Origin: Vigna angularis
Lineage: Eukaryota > Streptophyta > Magnoliopsida > Fabales > Fabaceae
Length of the DNA stretch: 64,000 nucleotides
NCBI RefSeq assembly: GCF_016808095.1
Contig: NC_068971.1
Coordinates: 47,800,131-47,864,130, forward strand
Direction: 5' to 3'
Below the pieces are notes generated by a model, which saw only the letters and a program-made list of their open reading frames with translations, did not search any database and was not told the DNA's origin. A program made the translations under genes and the position numbers. This document shows positions 1-11,600 of this stretch, piece after piece (the stretch's first letter is position 1; every line of letters starts with the position of its first letter).

Positions 1-1957
1 TTTTAAATTTTATCAATTTTTCTTCATTAACATTTGAAAAAAAAATAGACATTTTAATTTTCATGAAATTTTATTTATTTGTAATTGTCTTATAATACAA
101 TAATTGTTTCATTTTTATTCGTACTTTAATTTAAAATTTATATAATTATAATTTTTATTTAAATATTTGACATTTTTTATAAAAATAATTAATTAATAAA
201 AAAAACAAGTACAAATACAAAGGATTTGATGGAAAGAAGACAAAAAATTTATATACATTACATATAAAAATAAGATATGAGGATGATATTTTATTAGGAA
301 GATGTTAAGATAATAAAACTTGTTTTCATTCCATTATTATCTATTATAGATGCATGCTTCCCGATCTTATTTAACTATTGATAGACATATTTTTTCTTTT
401 GTCCTTTGATGAGATAAATCAATTTCAGGGCTAACAATATAAAATATGAAATCTTCTTGTAATAATAAAAGTCTTAAAATCATCATTTTCTCTCTCTTCT
501 TGTATAGTTTTTTTTTTTCCTTTGTGCACAAATTATTGTAACACAATCATCTATATAAATAGCAGTGCTCATTTCCATAGGACATTTCAGGATAAGAAAA
601 TAATAAATGGAAGATTCTTTATTTCCTTTATGCATTGTCTTTTAAGTCAAAATGTCAAATTGATATTTATTTCCTTATCTACTTTTTCTTTCCTGTTATT
701 TTCGCCCTTTCTCTTCCTCACGTCTTCACATGAAAATCACTGCAAAACCAACCACTCTCTCTACTCCTGCAGTGGTTACTAATATAACCACCTACCTTAC
801 CAACTTAAACTATTCAAGAAAAATAACGAGATGAATGAAATATTCAAGAAAAATAAATGCAATAAAAAAAAAAGTAAAGAGATGAACACCAGTATTTAAG
901 GAAAAAAAATAGAAAGTATCTAAGAATATAGCCTATAAAAAGGAATAGATAAAAGAAAAAGAAAAAGAAATAAGGCTGAACTAGGAGAAGCTGCAAAAGC
1001 CAAAGCATTAGGCGTGGCTTCATTTGTGTTCCTTGTCTTACAGAGAAGAGGGATGAAAAGAAAACTACACTAAAGAAAAAGAAGTAAACGAATAAGGAAA
1101 AGAAGATTGTGATGCATGCTTTGAAAAACTATGCCAAAGAAAAAGATATATAGCAAATTAGAAAAGCAGATAGTGATGCTTTGAATCTCCTTTGCCAATA
1201 GCCTACTATTCTTCACTTTGTTTCCATTTTCCAACTCTTGTTCAACTATTTTCCTTTTTTTGGTACAGTGGTTAGTTCAACTTTGTACAGCCATAATATA
1301 TTCAAGTTTAATTTTCTGTGGGTTGCTTAACTTGCTTTCTCTTGTAAACCAACAGCTCTAATATCTAAATATTGAAAAACATTTTCAAAGAGTTGAAATT
1401 AAAAGAACTCAACCTGTCTCTCTTTAGGCGCTTCTAACCTTTCTGCAGTCAACATTGGAACATGGACAAAGAATTAAAGATGCATGATCTCAAAGAAGCC
1501 TTGAGATCAAGTGACCTTTTAATCTTTTTTCTAGATGCATCACCTTTTAATCCTTTATGATGTCACGTTATTGTTGGTCTTGTTCTAGCATCCACCACAG
1601 GAAAGGTGCATATTTTGGAGGTGACCAAAAGCATGTTTTAGTGTTTTTTTTTGTTTGTTTTGTTTTGGTGATTAAAGGAGCTTCCTGAATAGAATGAGAC
1701 CAAAAATTTGATGAACTTGCAGTCACATTGCATAATCAACCCTCAAATTAATGTGGCCCATTTATTATTTTGATTTGCATTGACTAATGTATGGTTAGGT
1801 AGGTGGGTATTTTCAGAGTTTACAAGGGCCCCATGACAATAATTTAAAGTGAAACACAGTAGTCCTTTTGTTCACTTGTATGAATGTTGTATACAAGAGG
1901 AACTTGATGCTGAGTACTACCACCCTCAATACTTTGTCTTCTCACTGCCTTGCCTCC
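1..1957. other. AT-rich intergenic DNA and upstream region of the XRI1-like gene
   Basis: No convincing coding region is visible. Small open frames near 520-780 and 1850-2100 have no recognisable domain and no codon structure. The stretch about 880-1150 is strongly purine-rich, with runs of AAAAGAAAAAG. The promoter and 5' UTR of the XRI1-like gene must lie in the last few hundred bases, but I could not place a TATA box securely. Confidence 0.6.
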
Positions 1958-3353
1958 ATGGAATTGGACATTGGAGTCACTCACTCAGATCTGAGTCTTG
2001 GTATTTATGCCATCCTTTTCTGTTTCCTTTTTTGGACTACAAAGAATGCTGTTACTGGCTACCACTACTAGTTCTAATTGTTTCTGATCTTATTTGCTTA
2101 TTATGACCCTATGTTGTTGTTGCTGCTGCAGCAGAGTCCTGGTTTGCAGCTGAAACTTCAACTGGGTACCTTGAAGATGTTATTGCAGGTTGGGGTATTT
2201 GGTGCAAGCAGCACAACTTACCATCCTACTCTCAAGATCAAAAGGTTAACTATGTATGTCTGGTTTCGTGTTCTCTACTTTTTCTCAACAGTTACTCCCA
2301 AGCTTTTGTAGTCAAAGTGTTTGAAAGATGTTCACTTGTTGATCACAGAAAACCCAATATTTGGTTGATCAGAAAGACTTGTTTCCAGCATTCTCTTCAA
2401 CAGCTCAAATCCTCCATGGTATGCCTTCTTTTCATCTTCAAACTTGAGAGATTTTGCAAATGACTCCAGTGATAATTTTCATGGCTATTATTCTCTACTC
2501 TGTTCTTTTTTTCTTTCACAACCCTACAACTTGGCTAGAGATTATATGTGCATAAAAAAAGAGTTTAGATTTTGCAATAAATTACCACCAGCATATCCTT
2601 TCATTTTTTTTCCCTATAACTTCGCTTCTAGTTTTGGCAGCAGTGATAGCAATTGAAACATACCCACACTGACATGCAAATTATTTCTGTACAGACAATA
2701 ACAACGTCAGCACTATGAAGCTACCATCATTGCAAAATGATAAACATGGAGCTGCAATGAAGCATGATTCTGCTCAGGGGAGCTATCCATCTAGAGAGTC
2801 AGATGAAAGTGATGCTTCTGTCATAAGTACCACATGCTCTTTTGAGTTTAATTTCTAAAACACAATGCAGATAATTTTACACTCTTAATTGATCAGAAAT
2901 ATAGAAAATAAGATAGTAATTGGAAAATTAAAAACTTATCATACATAATACTTTGAGATTAGATAACAACAACATACATAATCTTTCACTCTTCTCTTGT
3001 TTGAACAGAAAAAAGATGATTTACTTAATTTAGTACTCCATACCTTTTACTATGGCACTCATAAGGTGTCCTTTTGTCCTCGTTCTTATTCAGGGGGTCA
3101 CCAGAAGAAAATAGCTTATCCATTTGAGTTGGTGAAGCCAGGAGGAGTTGAAGGGGAAACGACCCTGAAAGATATAAATCACCAGATGCTGATGAGTCCA
3201 TCAAAGCCAATTCCACACCCTGTGGGAGACTCTCTCACTCATTCATGCATTTCAAATCGTGCCTTTGGTATTTCAGGTAAAGCAGTGGCAGCCCTTACAA
3301 GGATTCAAACTCAGGGTAGAGGATCTATCACCATTATCAGAACCAAAGGTTGA
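1958..3353 (+). CDS. XRI1-like protein (X-ray-induced transcript 1 family), 5 exons
   Basis: Proposed exons are 1958-2000, 2132-2244, 2349-2418, 2695-2826 and 3094-3353. The joined frame is 618 nt (205 residues) with phases 1, 0, 1 and 1 all consistent and GT/AG borders throughout. The start at 1958 was chosen because CCATGG is a strong context and the short first exon joins in phase to the exon encoding AESWFAAETSTGYLED. The last exon carries the most conserved part, including YPFELVKPGG, TLKDIN and a C-terminal RGSITIIRTKG. I recall this block from plant XRI1 and XRI1-like proteins. XRI1 is linked in Arabidopsis to DNA-damage response and meiosis; the role of the short paralogs is unclear. 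The gene converges on the PPR gene, with stop codons about 335 bp apart. The exon 4 donor (AA|GTACCA) is weak, and reading through it stops at 2857. Family assignment is from recalled motifs. Confidence 0.68.
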
Positions 3354-3688
3354 TCTCAACCGAAGTGAAACCTCACTGTTGTATAATATCTTAGATTTTG
3401 TGTTATACTCCTCCTAGTCATCGTTTCATAGTCTATACCATAGTTTGCAACCATGTACTAAAGAAAAAGTAAATTAAATGAAATAACTTTTAAGTCTTAT
3501 TTTATATTTAATGCAATCACTTGCGAGTGTATTAGGACTGAAGCAAAGAGAGATACGTTCAGTTTTGAAGCACTTTTGATGTAAATTCATTAAATTTAAA
3601 AGCTATATTCACAAACACGTAAAGGAAGTTAACTTAAGTTAGGATATACAATAGACATTTACACTTACACACAGCAAGGATTAGCAGT

Positions 3689-5605
3689 CTACCAGTAGTC
3701 CATACAAGAACACGAACCATGTTCAAAATGGTGAAAGCGCTTCCTGTCTCGAATAACTATCTTTCGCTCATACATTTTTGCGATTAATTTCATTGAGGAA
3801 TGACAATCTTCACAAATTCTCAAATTTTTCACAATACAAAGTGATGTCTTCGGGGGTGTACTAATTAAGCCAAAAGCAACAGCAATCTTCTCACTATGGT
3901 AGTGCAGCACGATTTCTTTGTTTTTCTCATCCATCTTGAGCAACACTTGTGTGGTATCTGGCATATGACCTTCCAAGCTCAACTTGTTTGAAATTTCCTT
4001 CAACATTGAGTGTATGTCTTTGGCTCTAGGATGGGAATCATCCTCAACAAGGAACTCATGAGTAACACCATCAATTTCAATCCAGCTACATCCAGGGTCT
4101 TTTCTTATATCCATGTCTTTCATCATTAACCTCACCTCTGCAACTCCATCCCAATTCCCTGATGAGGCATACATGTTGGAGAGAGCCACATATGCCCCAC
4201 TGTCATGAGGAGCCAATTGCATTAAAACCTCCGCAACACGCGTACCTATTTCGATATTTTTATGCATCTTACAAGAACCAAGTAAAGCCTTCCATATGAC
4301 ATCATCTGGCTTCATTGGCATGCTCAATATAAGCTGTTCTGCTTCTTCAAGATAACCAGCACGACCCAGAAGATCAACCATGCACCCATAGTGTTCAATT
4401 TTAGGCTCTAATCCAACCCTATTAACCATGTCATTAAAAAATGATCTTCCCTTGTCCACTAAGCCTGCATGGCTACAAGCACTTAAGATGGCTATGTACG
4501 TAACATCACTCGGGGATATTCCACATTTTTCCATCCTCGACAAATAATTAAACACATCATTGGCTTTACCATGCATGGCAAGACCACTAATAACAACATT
4601 CCATGTTATAACATTGTTTTGTGGTAGCTCCTCAAATACTAGAATGGCCTTCTCAATGCTCCCACACTTGGCGTACATATCAACCAGAGCCGAACCAAGC
4701 ACATCATCAATCCGGATCTTACTCTTCTCTGCATATAAATGCACCCATTTCCCCAACTCAAGCGCTCCAAGACGCGAAATCGCAGGCAGCACACTGATCA
4801 AAGTGACCCGGTTCGGCGACATGTCTCTCATCTGCGTCATCCTACGAAACACTTCTATGGCCTCTCTATAAAACCCATTTTGAGCATACCCAGAAATCAT
4901 CACATTCCAAGAAACCACACTCCTTTGAGCCATCCTGTCAAACAAGTCCCTAGCAGCCTTAAGGTTCCCAACTCTTACATACCCATCAACCATCACATTG
5001 CATAGAACCACATTAAACTCTCCCCTCCTCTCCTCTCTCACCAACCTCCTCACATCATCAACACCCTCAACATTCCTATAAAACAAAACATGAGCATCGT
5101 CCATACTCCCACACATCACATACATCCTTAGCAAATTAGTGACAACAAATTCATCGTTCACCAATCCAAACTTAAGAACTAACCCATGAACCTGTTTCCC
5201 TTCTTCGAACCTGGCCATGACTGCGCACGCCTTCAGAACAGATGGGAAAGTGAACCGGTTAGGCTCCACCGTTGCCTCGGTCACCATTTTGCAGAAAACA
5301 AAGAAGGCGTCCAAGAGCCTATCTTGGGTTTCAGCAAGTGCTCTTATCACAGTGTTCCAAGCAAAGCAATTCCTGTTAGGCATCTGGTCGAACACTGAGA
5401 GGGCATACCCAATATCACGAAAATCAGACGTGGCACCGAGCCTAAGAATCTCTGTTGCTATTGTGGTGTCATGGGTTCGTGCTGTTTTGACAAAAAACGC
5501 ATGCACTTGCTTCAATTCTCGCATGCTTTTGCATGTCCTGATTTGTGGGACACCAATATGTGGATCATGACATGCTGTATTGGTCTGAAACATAAAAGCA
5601 TTCAT
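3689..5605 (-). CDS. LPA66: DYW-class pentatricopeptide repeat protein, LPA66-like (plastid RNA editing factor)
   Basis: Single-exon 638-residue protein, the usual architecture for plant PLS-DYW editing factors. It has a short N-terminus, PLS-type PPR repeats from about residue 25 to 480 (NRNCFAWNTVIRA, RSVVSWNVMISGYAQNG, NVITWNVVISGLAMHG), E/E+ motifs and a complete DYW cytidine-deaminase-like domain. The domain shows the zinc-binding HSE signature (residues 570-572), CEDC (598-601) and a terminal CSCMDYW. The overall sequence, including IRIDDVLGSAL and the rare CSCMDYW ending, closely resembles Arabidopsis LPA66 (At5g48910), which is needed for editing of plastid psbF and for photosystem II assembly. 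Organellar import is therefore expected, although the N-terminus is not an obvious transit peptide. The ATG at 5605 gives about the same length as the recalled ortholog (about 646 residues). No stops or frameshifts are seen. Orthology is inferred from recalled similarity. Confidence 0.88.
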   Translation of the reverse strand: MNAFMFQTNTACHDPHIGVPQIRTCKSMRELKQVHAFFVKTARTHDTTIATEILRLGATSDFRDIGYALSVFDQMPNRNCFAWNTVIRALAETQDRLLDAFFVFCKMVTEATVEPNRFTFPSVLKACAVMARFEEGKQVHGLVLKFGLVNDEFVVTNLLRMYVMCGSMDDAHVLFYRNVEGVDDVRRLVREERRGEFNVVLCNVMVDGYVRVGNLKAARDLFDRMAQRSVVSWNVMISGYAQNGFYREAIEVFRRMTQMRDMSPNRVTLISVLPAISRLGALELGKWVHLYAEKSKIRIDDVLGSALVDMYAKCGSIEKAILVFEELPQNNVITWNVVISGLAMHGKANDVFNYLSRMEKCGISPSDVTYIAILSACSHAGLVDKGRSFFNDMVNRVGLEPKIEHYGCMVDLLGRAGYLEEAEQLILSMPMKPDDVIWKALLGSCKMHKNIEIGTRVAEVLMQLAPHDSGAYVALSNMYASSGNWDGVAEVRLMMKDMDIRKDPGCSWIEIDGVTHEFLVEDDSHPRAKDIHSMLKEISNKLSLEGHMPDTTQVLLKMDEKNKEIVLHYHSEKIAVAFGLISTPPKTSLCIVKNLRICEDCHSSMKLIAKMYERKIVIRDRKRFHHFEHGSCSCMDYW

Positions 5606-6204
5606 CTGTGAGCAAAATTTATCTTTTCATCCAGAACAGGCGGTAATTTCAGTATCTTGCTTATGTGCATATCTCCATCTTAACAGAAGAAAACTCTCCC
5701 TTACTAATAGAGTTGTGAATGTTTGGTTTGGAGATTGGATACTCAAAGATAAGATGAAAGAAGCTTAAATACAACTTTTGTCCTTTTATTTTTCTTTTGT
5801 TTAATTTGATTTTTTTAATTACGTCATTTATCCTATCTATGCAGGAGAATTTTCATTGTTACGTGTTTCAATTTAATTTTTATTTTGAAAAAAACATGCA
5901 ATAATACTAAAAAAAAATGTCACTTGTTATTTCATGATTTTTATTTTATTTTTTAATATTTATTTAATTATTATTTTTAAAAATTTTAAAAAAATATATA
6001 TATCACTTGTATCATGTGTCACTATAATTTTATATATCATTGTTTTAATCTTATTTTATTTTGAGATTTTGTTTTGTTTCAAGTTCAATATTTTTTTATA
6101 ATAAAGTAATTTTGTTTTTTTAAATTAAAACGAAATTTAACTTTTTTTATAGATGTTATACAAATATTTTAATTAAATAATTTTAACAATATTAAATAAA
6201 TTTA

Positions 6205-6970
6205 GAGGCACCTTGAATTTATTAAAATGTCAAACTGACTTTTCTAACACTAAAATTGATGCAAAAATATGTTTATGTATGAAATCGAAAATCATTTTGC
6301 TCATTCGATCAGAAATAAGATGCACTAGATCACTTAACCACTCAAAAACACCTATGACTAATTCTACACATTACAACCAACAATTTGCAAACTAAAAGTC
6401 TAAACAAGTCTCAATTAACTCAAAAATAGGTCTTAAATAGTCATTTTCATCATAGACCTTCTCCTTTTGATTCTTACTTGTTAAAACCCTTAAAATAGAC
6501 CAAGACAACATAAAATTCAACCTACAATTCTACCTAGTTATCACTTCCCAAATCAACATTATATTTTCTGCTAACTAAGATCCTAAACAAGTTCAAAATG
6601 ACCATAAAAACATATTTCAAACATCAGTTATCACTCCAAAATTATTTCTCTAAAAATTTACATACCAAAATCCCAATTTAGACTAAAAATAGCTCCTAGA
6701 ACAATTACTTTTTACCAACTTATATCCTACATCAATTTTGCAGGTAATTATACTCCAACACAATAACATCAAATGTTCAAACCAATACCACTTCTCAGAC
6801 ACACAATATACATCAATATATAAGCATCACTCACAATCATCTCAACTATAACATATTCAACCAAACATGATTTCTCATAACATCTCAAACACAAATTCAT
6901 ACATCTTAAAACAAAATTAAATGATAGCTTCCCTTACATGATGAAAAACTTAAACCGCTCTAATAGCCCA
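6205..6970. repeat. G-depleted A/C-rich block, possible decayed LTR fragment
   Basis: For roughly 750 bp the plus strand uses mostly A, C and T with few G residues, unlike the A/T-only DNA on both sides. Short phrases recur in variant form (CTAAACAAG, CATCTCAAC/CATCTCAAA, TATCACTTCC/TATCACTCC). Such strand asymmetry is common in plant LTRs. No terminal repeats, primer-binding site or coding remains were found, so this is a compositional call only. Confidence 0.25.
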
Positions 6971-7356
6971 AAAACCCCTGCCTCAACTCAAATTTTTTTG
7001 ACGGTACCTATAGACCACAAAATTATGATCATGATAGGTTCTTAGGACCACTGATTGACAAGAAATTGGAAAAAGAGGTTGGATGACACATACATCATAC
7101 CTACATGTATGGCTTAAACATTACATCAAAGAAAAAAAATTAGTAAAAACTAACTTATTCTATAAGAAAAGCTGATCATGTAAGGAGTTAGAAATTAAGA
7201 TATATAAAATCTAAAAGAAAGTTTTTAAAGAAATTATACGTATTTTTTTATAGTAAGACGTGTTTATAAAATTTTATTTGTATTATTGAATTTTTAACAT
7301 TAAAATAATCGATTTCATTATTTAAAAATACCTATCAATTATAATACTCTATTTTT

Positions 7357-7361
<5 letters not shown>

Positions 7362-7395
<34 letters not shown>
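7362..7395. repeat. (TA)n microsatellite
   Basis: Uninterrupted alternating TA tract of about 34 bp in AT-rich intergenic DNA. Confidence 0.95.
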
Positions 7396-7399
<4 letters not shown>

Positions 7400-8622
7400 C
7401 ATAAATATAATATTAATGTTATTTTGTAAAAATAAAACTTAATATTTGACACAACTTATTTAAATTTTTGTCTTAATATAAAATTTAAGAATATTAATGT
7501 TTTATTGAATATTTGATTTAAATTATTCTTAAAATTTTTTTTATCCAATTTTAAATTCTTAAAAAGTATTTTTTAAATATTTTATTTAAAGATAAAAAAT
7601 AAAAGATCAAAATGTATGTAGAAATTTATGAGGGTCCGTCTATGTAAAAAAACTCACAAATATTTTTTCATAAATACATGATGAATGATAAAACTGAGTG
7701 ATGAGCAAATTTTTTCATATAAATATTATCACTTTTATTGTTGTCCCTAATCTTATAATAAATGAATTATTAATATATAAGATTATCATCAAAATTTGAA
7801 GAGAGTTTTAATATTGTAAAACCACTAAATATAAGCCTAAATGATAATAACCTAGAAATCTTCAAATATAATATTCTGATTATAAAAATAAAAATAATTT
7901 TATTTTGAAAAAGAAGTTTTTATTAATAATTGAATAAAATATTGATGAAGATGTCTTACTATACTGAACTAAAAGTAAAAAGTCTCTTAAAAATTGACTT
8001 CGTAGAACTTATAAGATGTAGATGTTCTTTTGATTTCAAAAGTCATTATTCTTAAAATAATTTTTATTACTATAATATTATGTTATTTGATTTTATCAAT
8101 AACAAGGAAATATGATTATATATATTTTTCATTTTTATTTTTTTAACTTTTTCAATTCATTCATCAACTCGTTATTTTAAAAGTGAGTTAACCAGTAAAA
8201 TAAAATAAATAAAAAAACAAATTAATCAATGAATTATAAGTAAAAAGAAGTTAAAGTCAGCTATCAACAAAATTAAAACAGCTCACTCAAACAAAATGAA
8301 AAGTACTTTAAATATTTAATGAAACGATTTTTTAATAAAAATTAAATTAAAAATATACTAATTTAAGTTGAAGTTAAAACTTAATTAAATAAAAAAATAA
8401 AATAATTTTTTATAGGATACTACGCACATCTCCAGTTCTCACCAGCAGCATCTTAAGCCCAGCCCAGATCGGTAAATCCTCACTCACTCAAATATCACAA
8501 CCTAACCGCCGCAAGCACCTTCTCCACAAGCAAAACTTCCTCCGACCAGACATACCCAAGCCACCATCCCATTCAAGGTGCATTATTTTCTCCCCAAAAG
8601 CGCACACTGACCTGAATTCAGA

Positions 8623-11600
8623 ATGAAGCTCGACGTGGATGTGTTGAGATATCTCTACAAAGATGATTTTAGGGTTCTCACCGCCGTTGAATTGGGCATG
8701 CGGAATGTGCGTTTTTCTCTCTTCCTCTCCTACGCCATTTTTTTTATAATTTCAATTTAAATATCATATGTTTTGAACTTTTTGAGTTCAAATTAACGAA
8801 ATTACCCCCCGGCTGCAGCATGAAATCGTACCCACGGAACTCATCGATCGAATTGCGCGTCTCAAGTACCTCTCAATATTCTTCCGCTTTCAGTCGCTTT
8901 ACTATGTTTTTTTCTTCCACTCTTGTTACTAATTTTTATGTTAATGTCTGTAGGCATGGAGGCACGTACAAAGTTTTGAAGAATTTGCTCAAGCACAAGT
9001 TGCTGCATCATGACTCTTCTAAATGTTGGTACCTTCTAGTCTGTTTATTATTATTCGTATTAACAAAGAATACTAATGATCATATTTTCTTTTGGATGAC
9101 CTTCTAATTTGTGTGAGCTTAATTTGATTTTAGATGATGGATTCCGCCTTACCTATCTTGGTTATGATTTTCTTGCCATTAAAACTATGGTGAACAAAGG
9201 AGTGTTTATTGCTGTTGGTCGCCAAATTGGTGTTGGAAAGGAATCTGGTATTGTAGTTAATGCTCTTCTAATATTGTGCTCTTCATTCAATCATATTTCA
9301 TAAATTTTTTTTTCCTAATTACGTTGGCATTTGTGCCCTGCTAGATATATTTGAGGTTGCCCGTGAAGATGGAACTGTTCTAGCCATGAAGTTGCATAGA
9401 CTTGGTAGAGTCTCTTTTAGAGCTGTTAAATCTAAGCGTGACTACTTGAGACATCGAAGTAGTTATAATTGGCTCTATTTGTCTCGCCTTGCTGCCCTTA
9501 AAGAATTTGCTTTCATGAAGGTTTTACCTTCCTCCCCTTTCGGCTATACAGTTGCTGTATATTTGAATTATTTTATTGTTTCTTGATTCTCTAGTCACTG
9601 ACACACATGGTCTGCATGAGGCAGGCTCTGGAAACCCATGGCTTTCCTGTTCCAAATGCTGTAGAGCACAATAGACATTGTGTAGTCATGTCACTTGTCC
9701 AAGGTTATTCTCTGTAGGTATCCTTCATTACTTTTGCTATTTTTAATTTTTTTTCTTGTGTTTCTTTTTCTTAAGCTGGTTTTATTGTTTCTCGTCTTTC
9801 TTTCACATTTTTTTGCTGATTTTGGTAAACAATTACTTGATTTGTCTATTTGGTTTTTCAAATGCAGTGTTCAGGTGAAGCAGTTGCAAAATCCAGAGAC
9901 AGTTTTTGAGACAATCATTGGTTTAGTTGTTCGGTTGGCTGAGCGTGGCCTTATCCATTGCGATTTCAATGAATTCAATATCATGGTATGCTTTGACTTG
10001 TTTGCATAATGCTCAAAGAGGATTCTCAATTTTTGTTGGTTTTCTAATCTAATTTACACTTTGAATTCCATTCACTGTAGATTGACGATGATGAAAAAAT
10101 TACCATGATTGATTTTCCTCAAATGGTATCCGTGTCACATCGTAATGCACAGATGTAAGGGTCTCCTTTTGTGATAGTTTTGGTCATGATTTTCTTTTGA
10201 CTTGTTATCACACTTCCTAGCCACCCTGTCATTTTTCTACGTTTTCTTTTGTTATTTCTTATGTAGTTTACAAAATTTGCAGGTCATTTCGCATTCTGAT
10301 CAAACTTATTAAGAATTTAAAGGGCTAATATATAGTGTTCAAGAAACTAATTATTCTTCCATAGTTCAACCTGCTTCGTCCCTGAAAAAGAATCTTTTTA
10401 TAATTTAGTCATGTGTCTTTAAATTTGTGAGGTATAAATTCAACATGTTAAGCCTTATAATACGATTTTTAGATTTATTATGACATCTCTTTTCAATTTA
10501 TGAAGTATAATATGCTAATAGAACTTTTCTCATTTTTTTTTGGGATACCCTTATATAAGTTCTGTTATCATACGAAAGTAGTATGTGAAAATAAGTAGTA
10601 TATTAGTTTCATACTTAAGTTTTAAAATCAATATTCATAGTAAAAATAAGATTTTGAAAATTTGCAAATAGTAAAAATGTGCTGAAGTTATATGTCCAAG
10701 TGTGTCATATTAGTGGAAAAGCAGAGTATATTTTATTTCTAGTTTAACCATAGATTATTTATCCTTATTTCAGGTACTTTGACCGTGATGTTGAATGCAT
10801 CTTTAAATTTTTCAGGAAAAGGTAGGTTGTTTTTTTAAATCATGTATTTGTCAACTTTAGAGATGCTTTTGCATATCACTTTTAATATTTTGTTGTCTTT
10901 ATTATTCAAATGATGTTAGGGAAAAATATAAATGATATTCTCACATAACTTGCCCGAACTGTAGAGTTAATTTCAGTAAAGTAGCAAGTAATTAGGTATG
11001 TCTGTTATTACAAGTTAGCATACCTTGTTAGAAAGTGCATTTAGTGAAAAATATAACGGACATGGTCAAAGGACCTGGACTCACGATTCTTACACTATGT
11101 TTGGAAGGGATGAAAGTGGGAGAAAATAAATAAAGAGGAAAACAACACACAAGTATCCTTTTTCTCTGTTTGTTTGGAGAGAAAGTGAAAGAAAAATGAG
11201 AAGAGTTGACTGCTACGAATAACAATTTAGACTTTACTTTCCTTTTACTTCCTTCACTACCAAACACCAGGCTAGTTTCTATCCTTTTAAGTCTGTCTTC
11301 CACTCTCTTGTGCTTTCATTAAATAAGGAGTTTCCTTTAAGGTCGTACATGTTGGGAAATTTTTTGAATTTATGCTCTTGAATCTTTTCCGTCTGACTTG
11401 CATTTATATATAACATATATGCAATCTGTATCTTTTTACTATAAACTATCCTTTTATGGAGATGTATTTATGTGATTCTTTTTTCCTGTATTTTTTAGTA
11501 TAATTTTAATATTCTTCATTTTCCATTTGGTTTTTGGTATCTTATCCCTATCTCATTTTCATCTCCTGTTTTTACTGCATGGCTGATAGATCTTTGGTTT

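Larger units (their letters stand above)
5606..8622. other. Intergenic region between divergent LPA66-like and RIO2 genes
   Basis: AT-rich spacer without a recognisable gene. It contains a G-depleted block at about 6205-6970, a (TA)n tract at about 7362-7395 and long A/T runs. The last ~200 bases before 8623 become richer in C and G and probably hold the RIO2 promoter and 5' UTR. Confidence 0.6.

Noticed and set aside
522..782. 86-codon open frame in the left spacer
   Set aside because: Low-complexity Phe/Ser-rich translation of a T-rich stretch, with no domain and no supporting gene structure.
4560..5570. Several plus-strand open frames of 70-117 codons
   Set aside because: They lie entirely antisense to the PPR coding sequence and are shadows of its codon pattern.
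11028..11303. Minus-strand 91-codon frame inside RIO2 intron 9
   Set aside because: Basic/aromatic translation of intron sequence without homology; the surrounding gene model needs no antisense gene.
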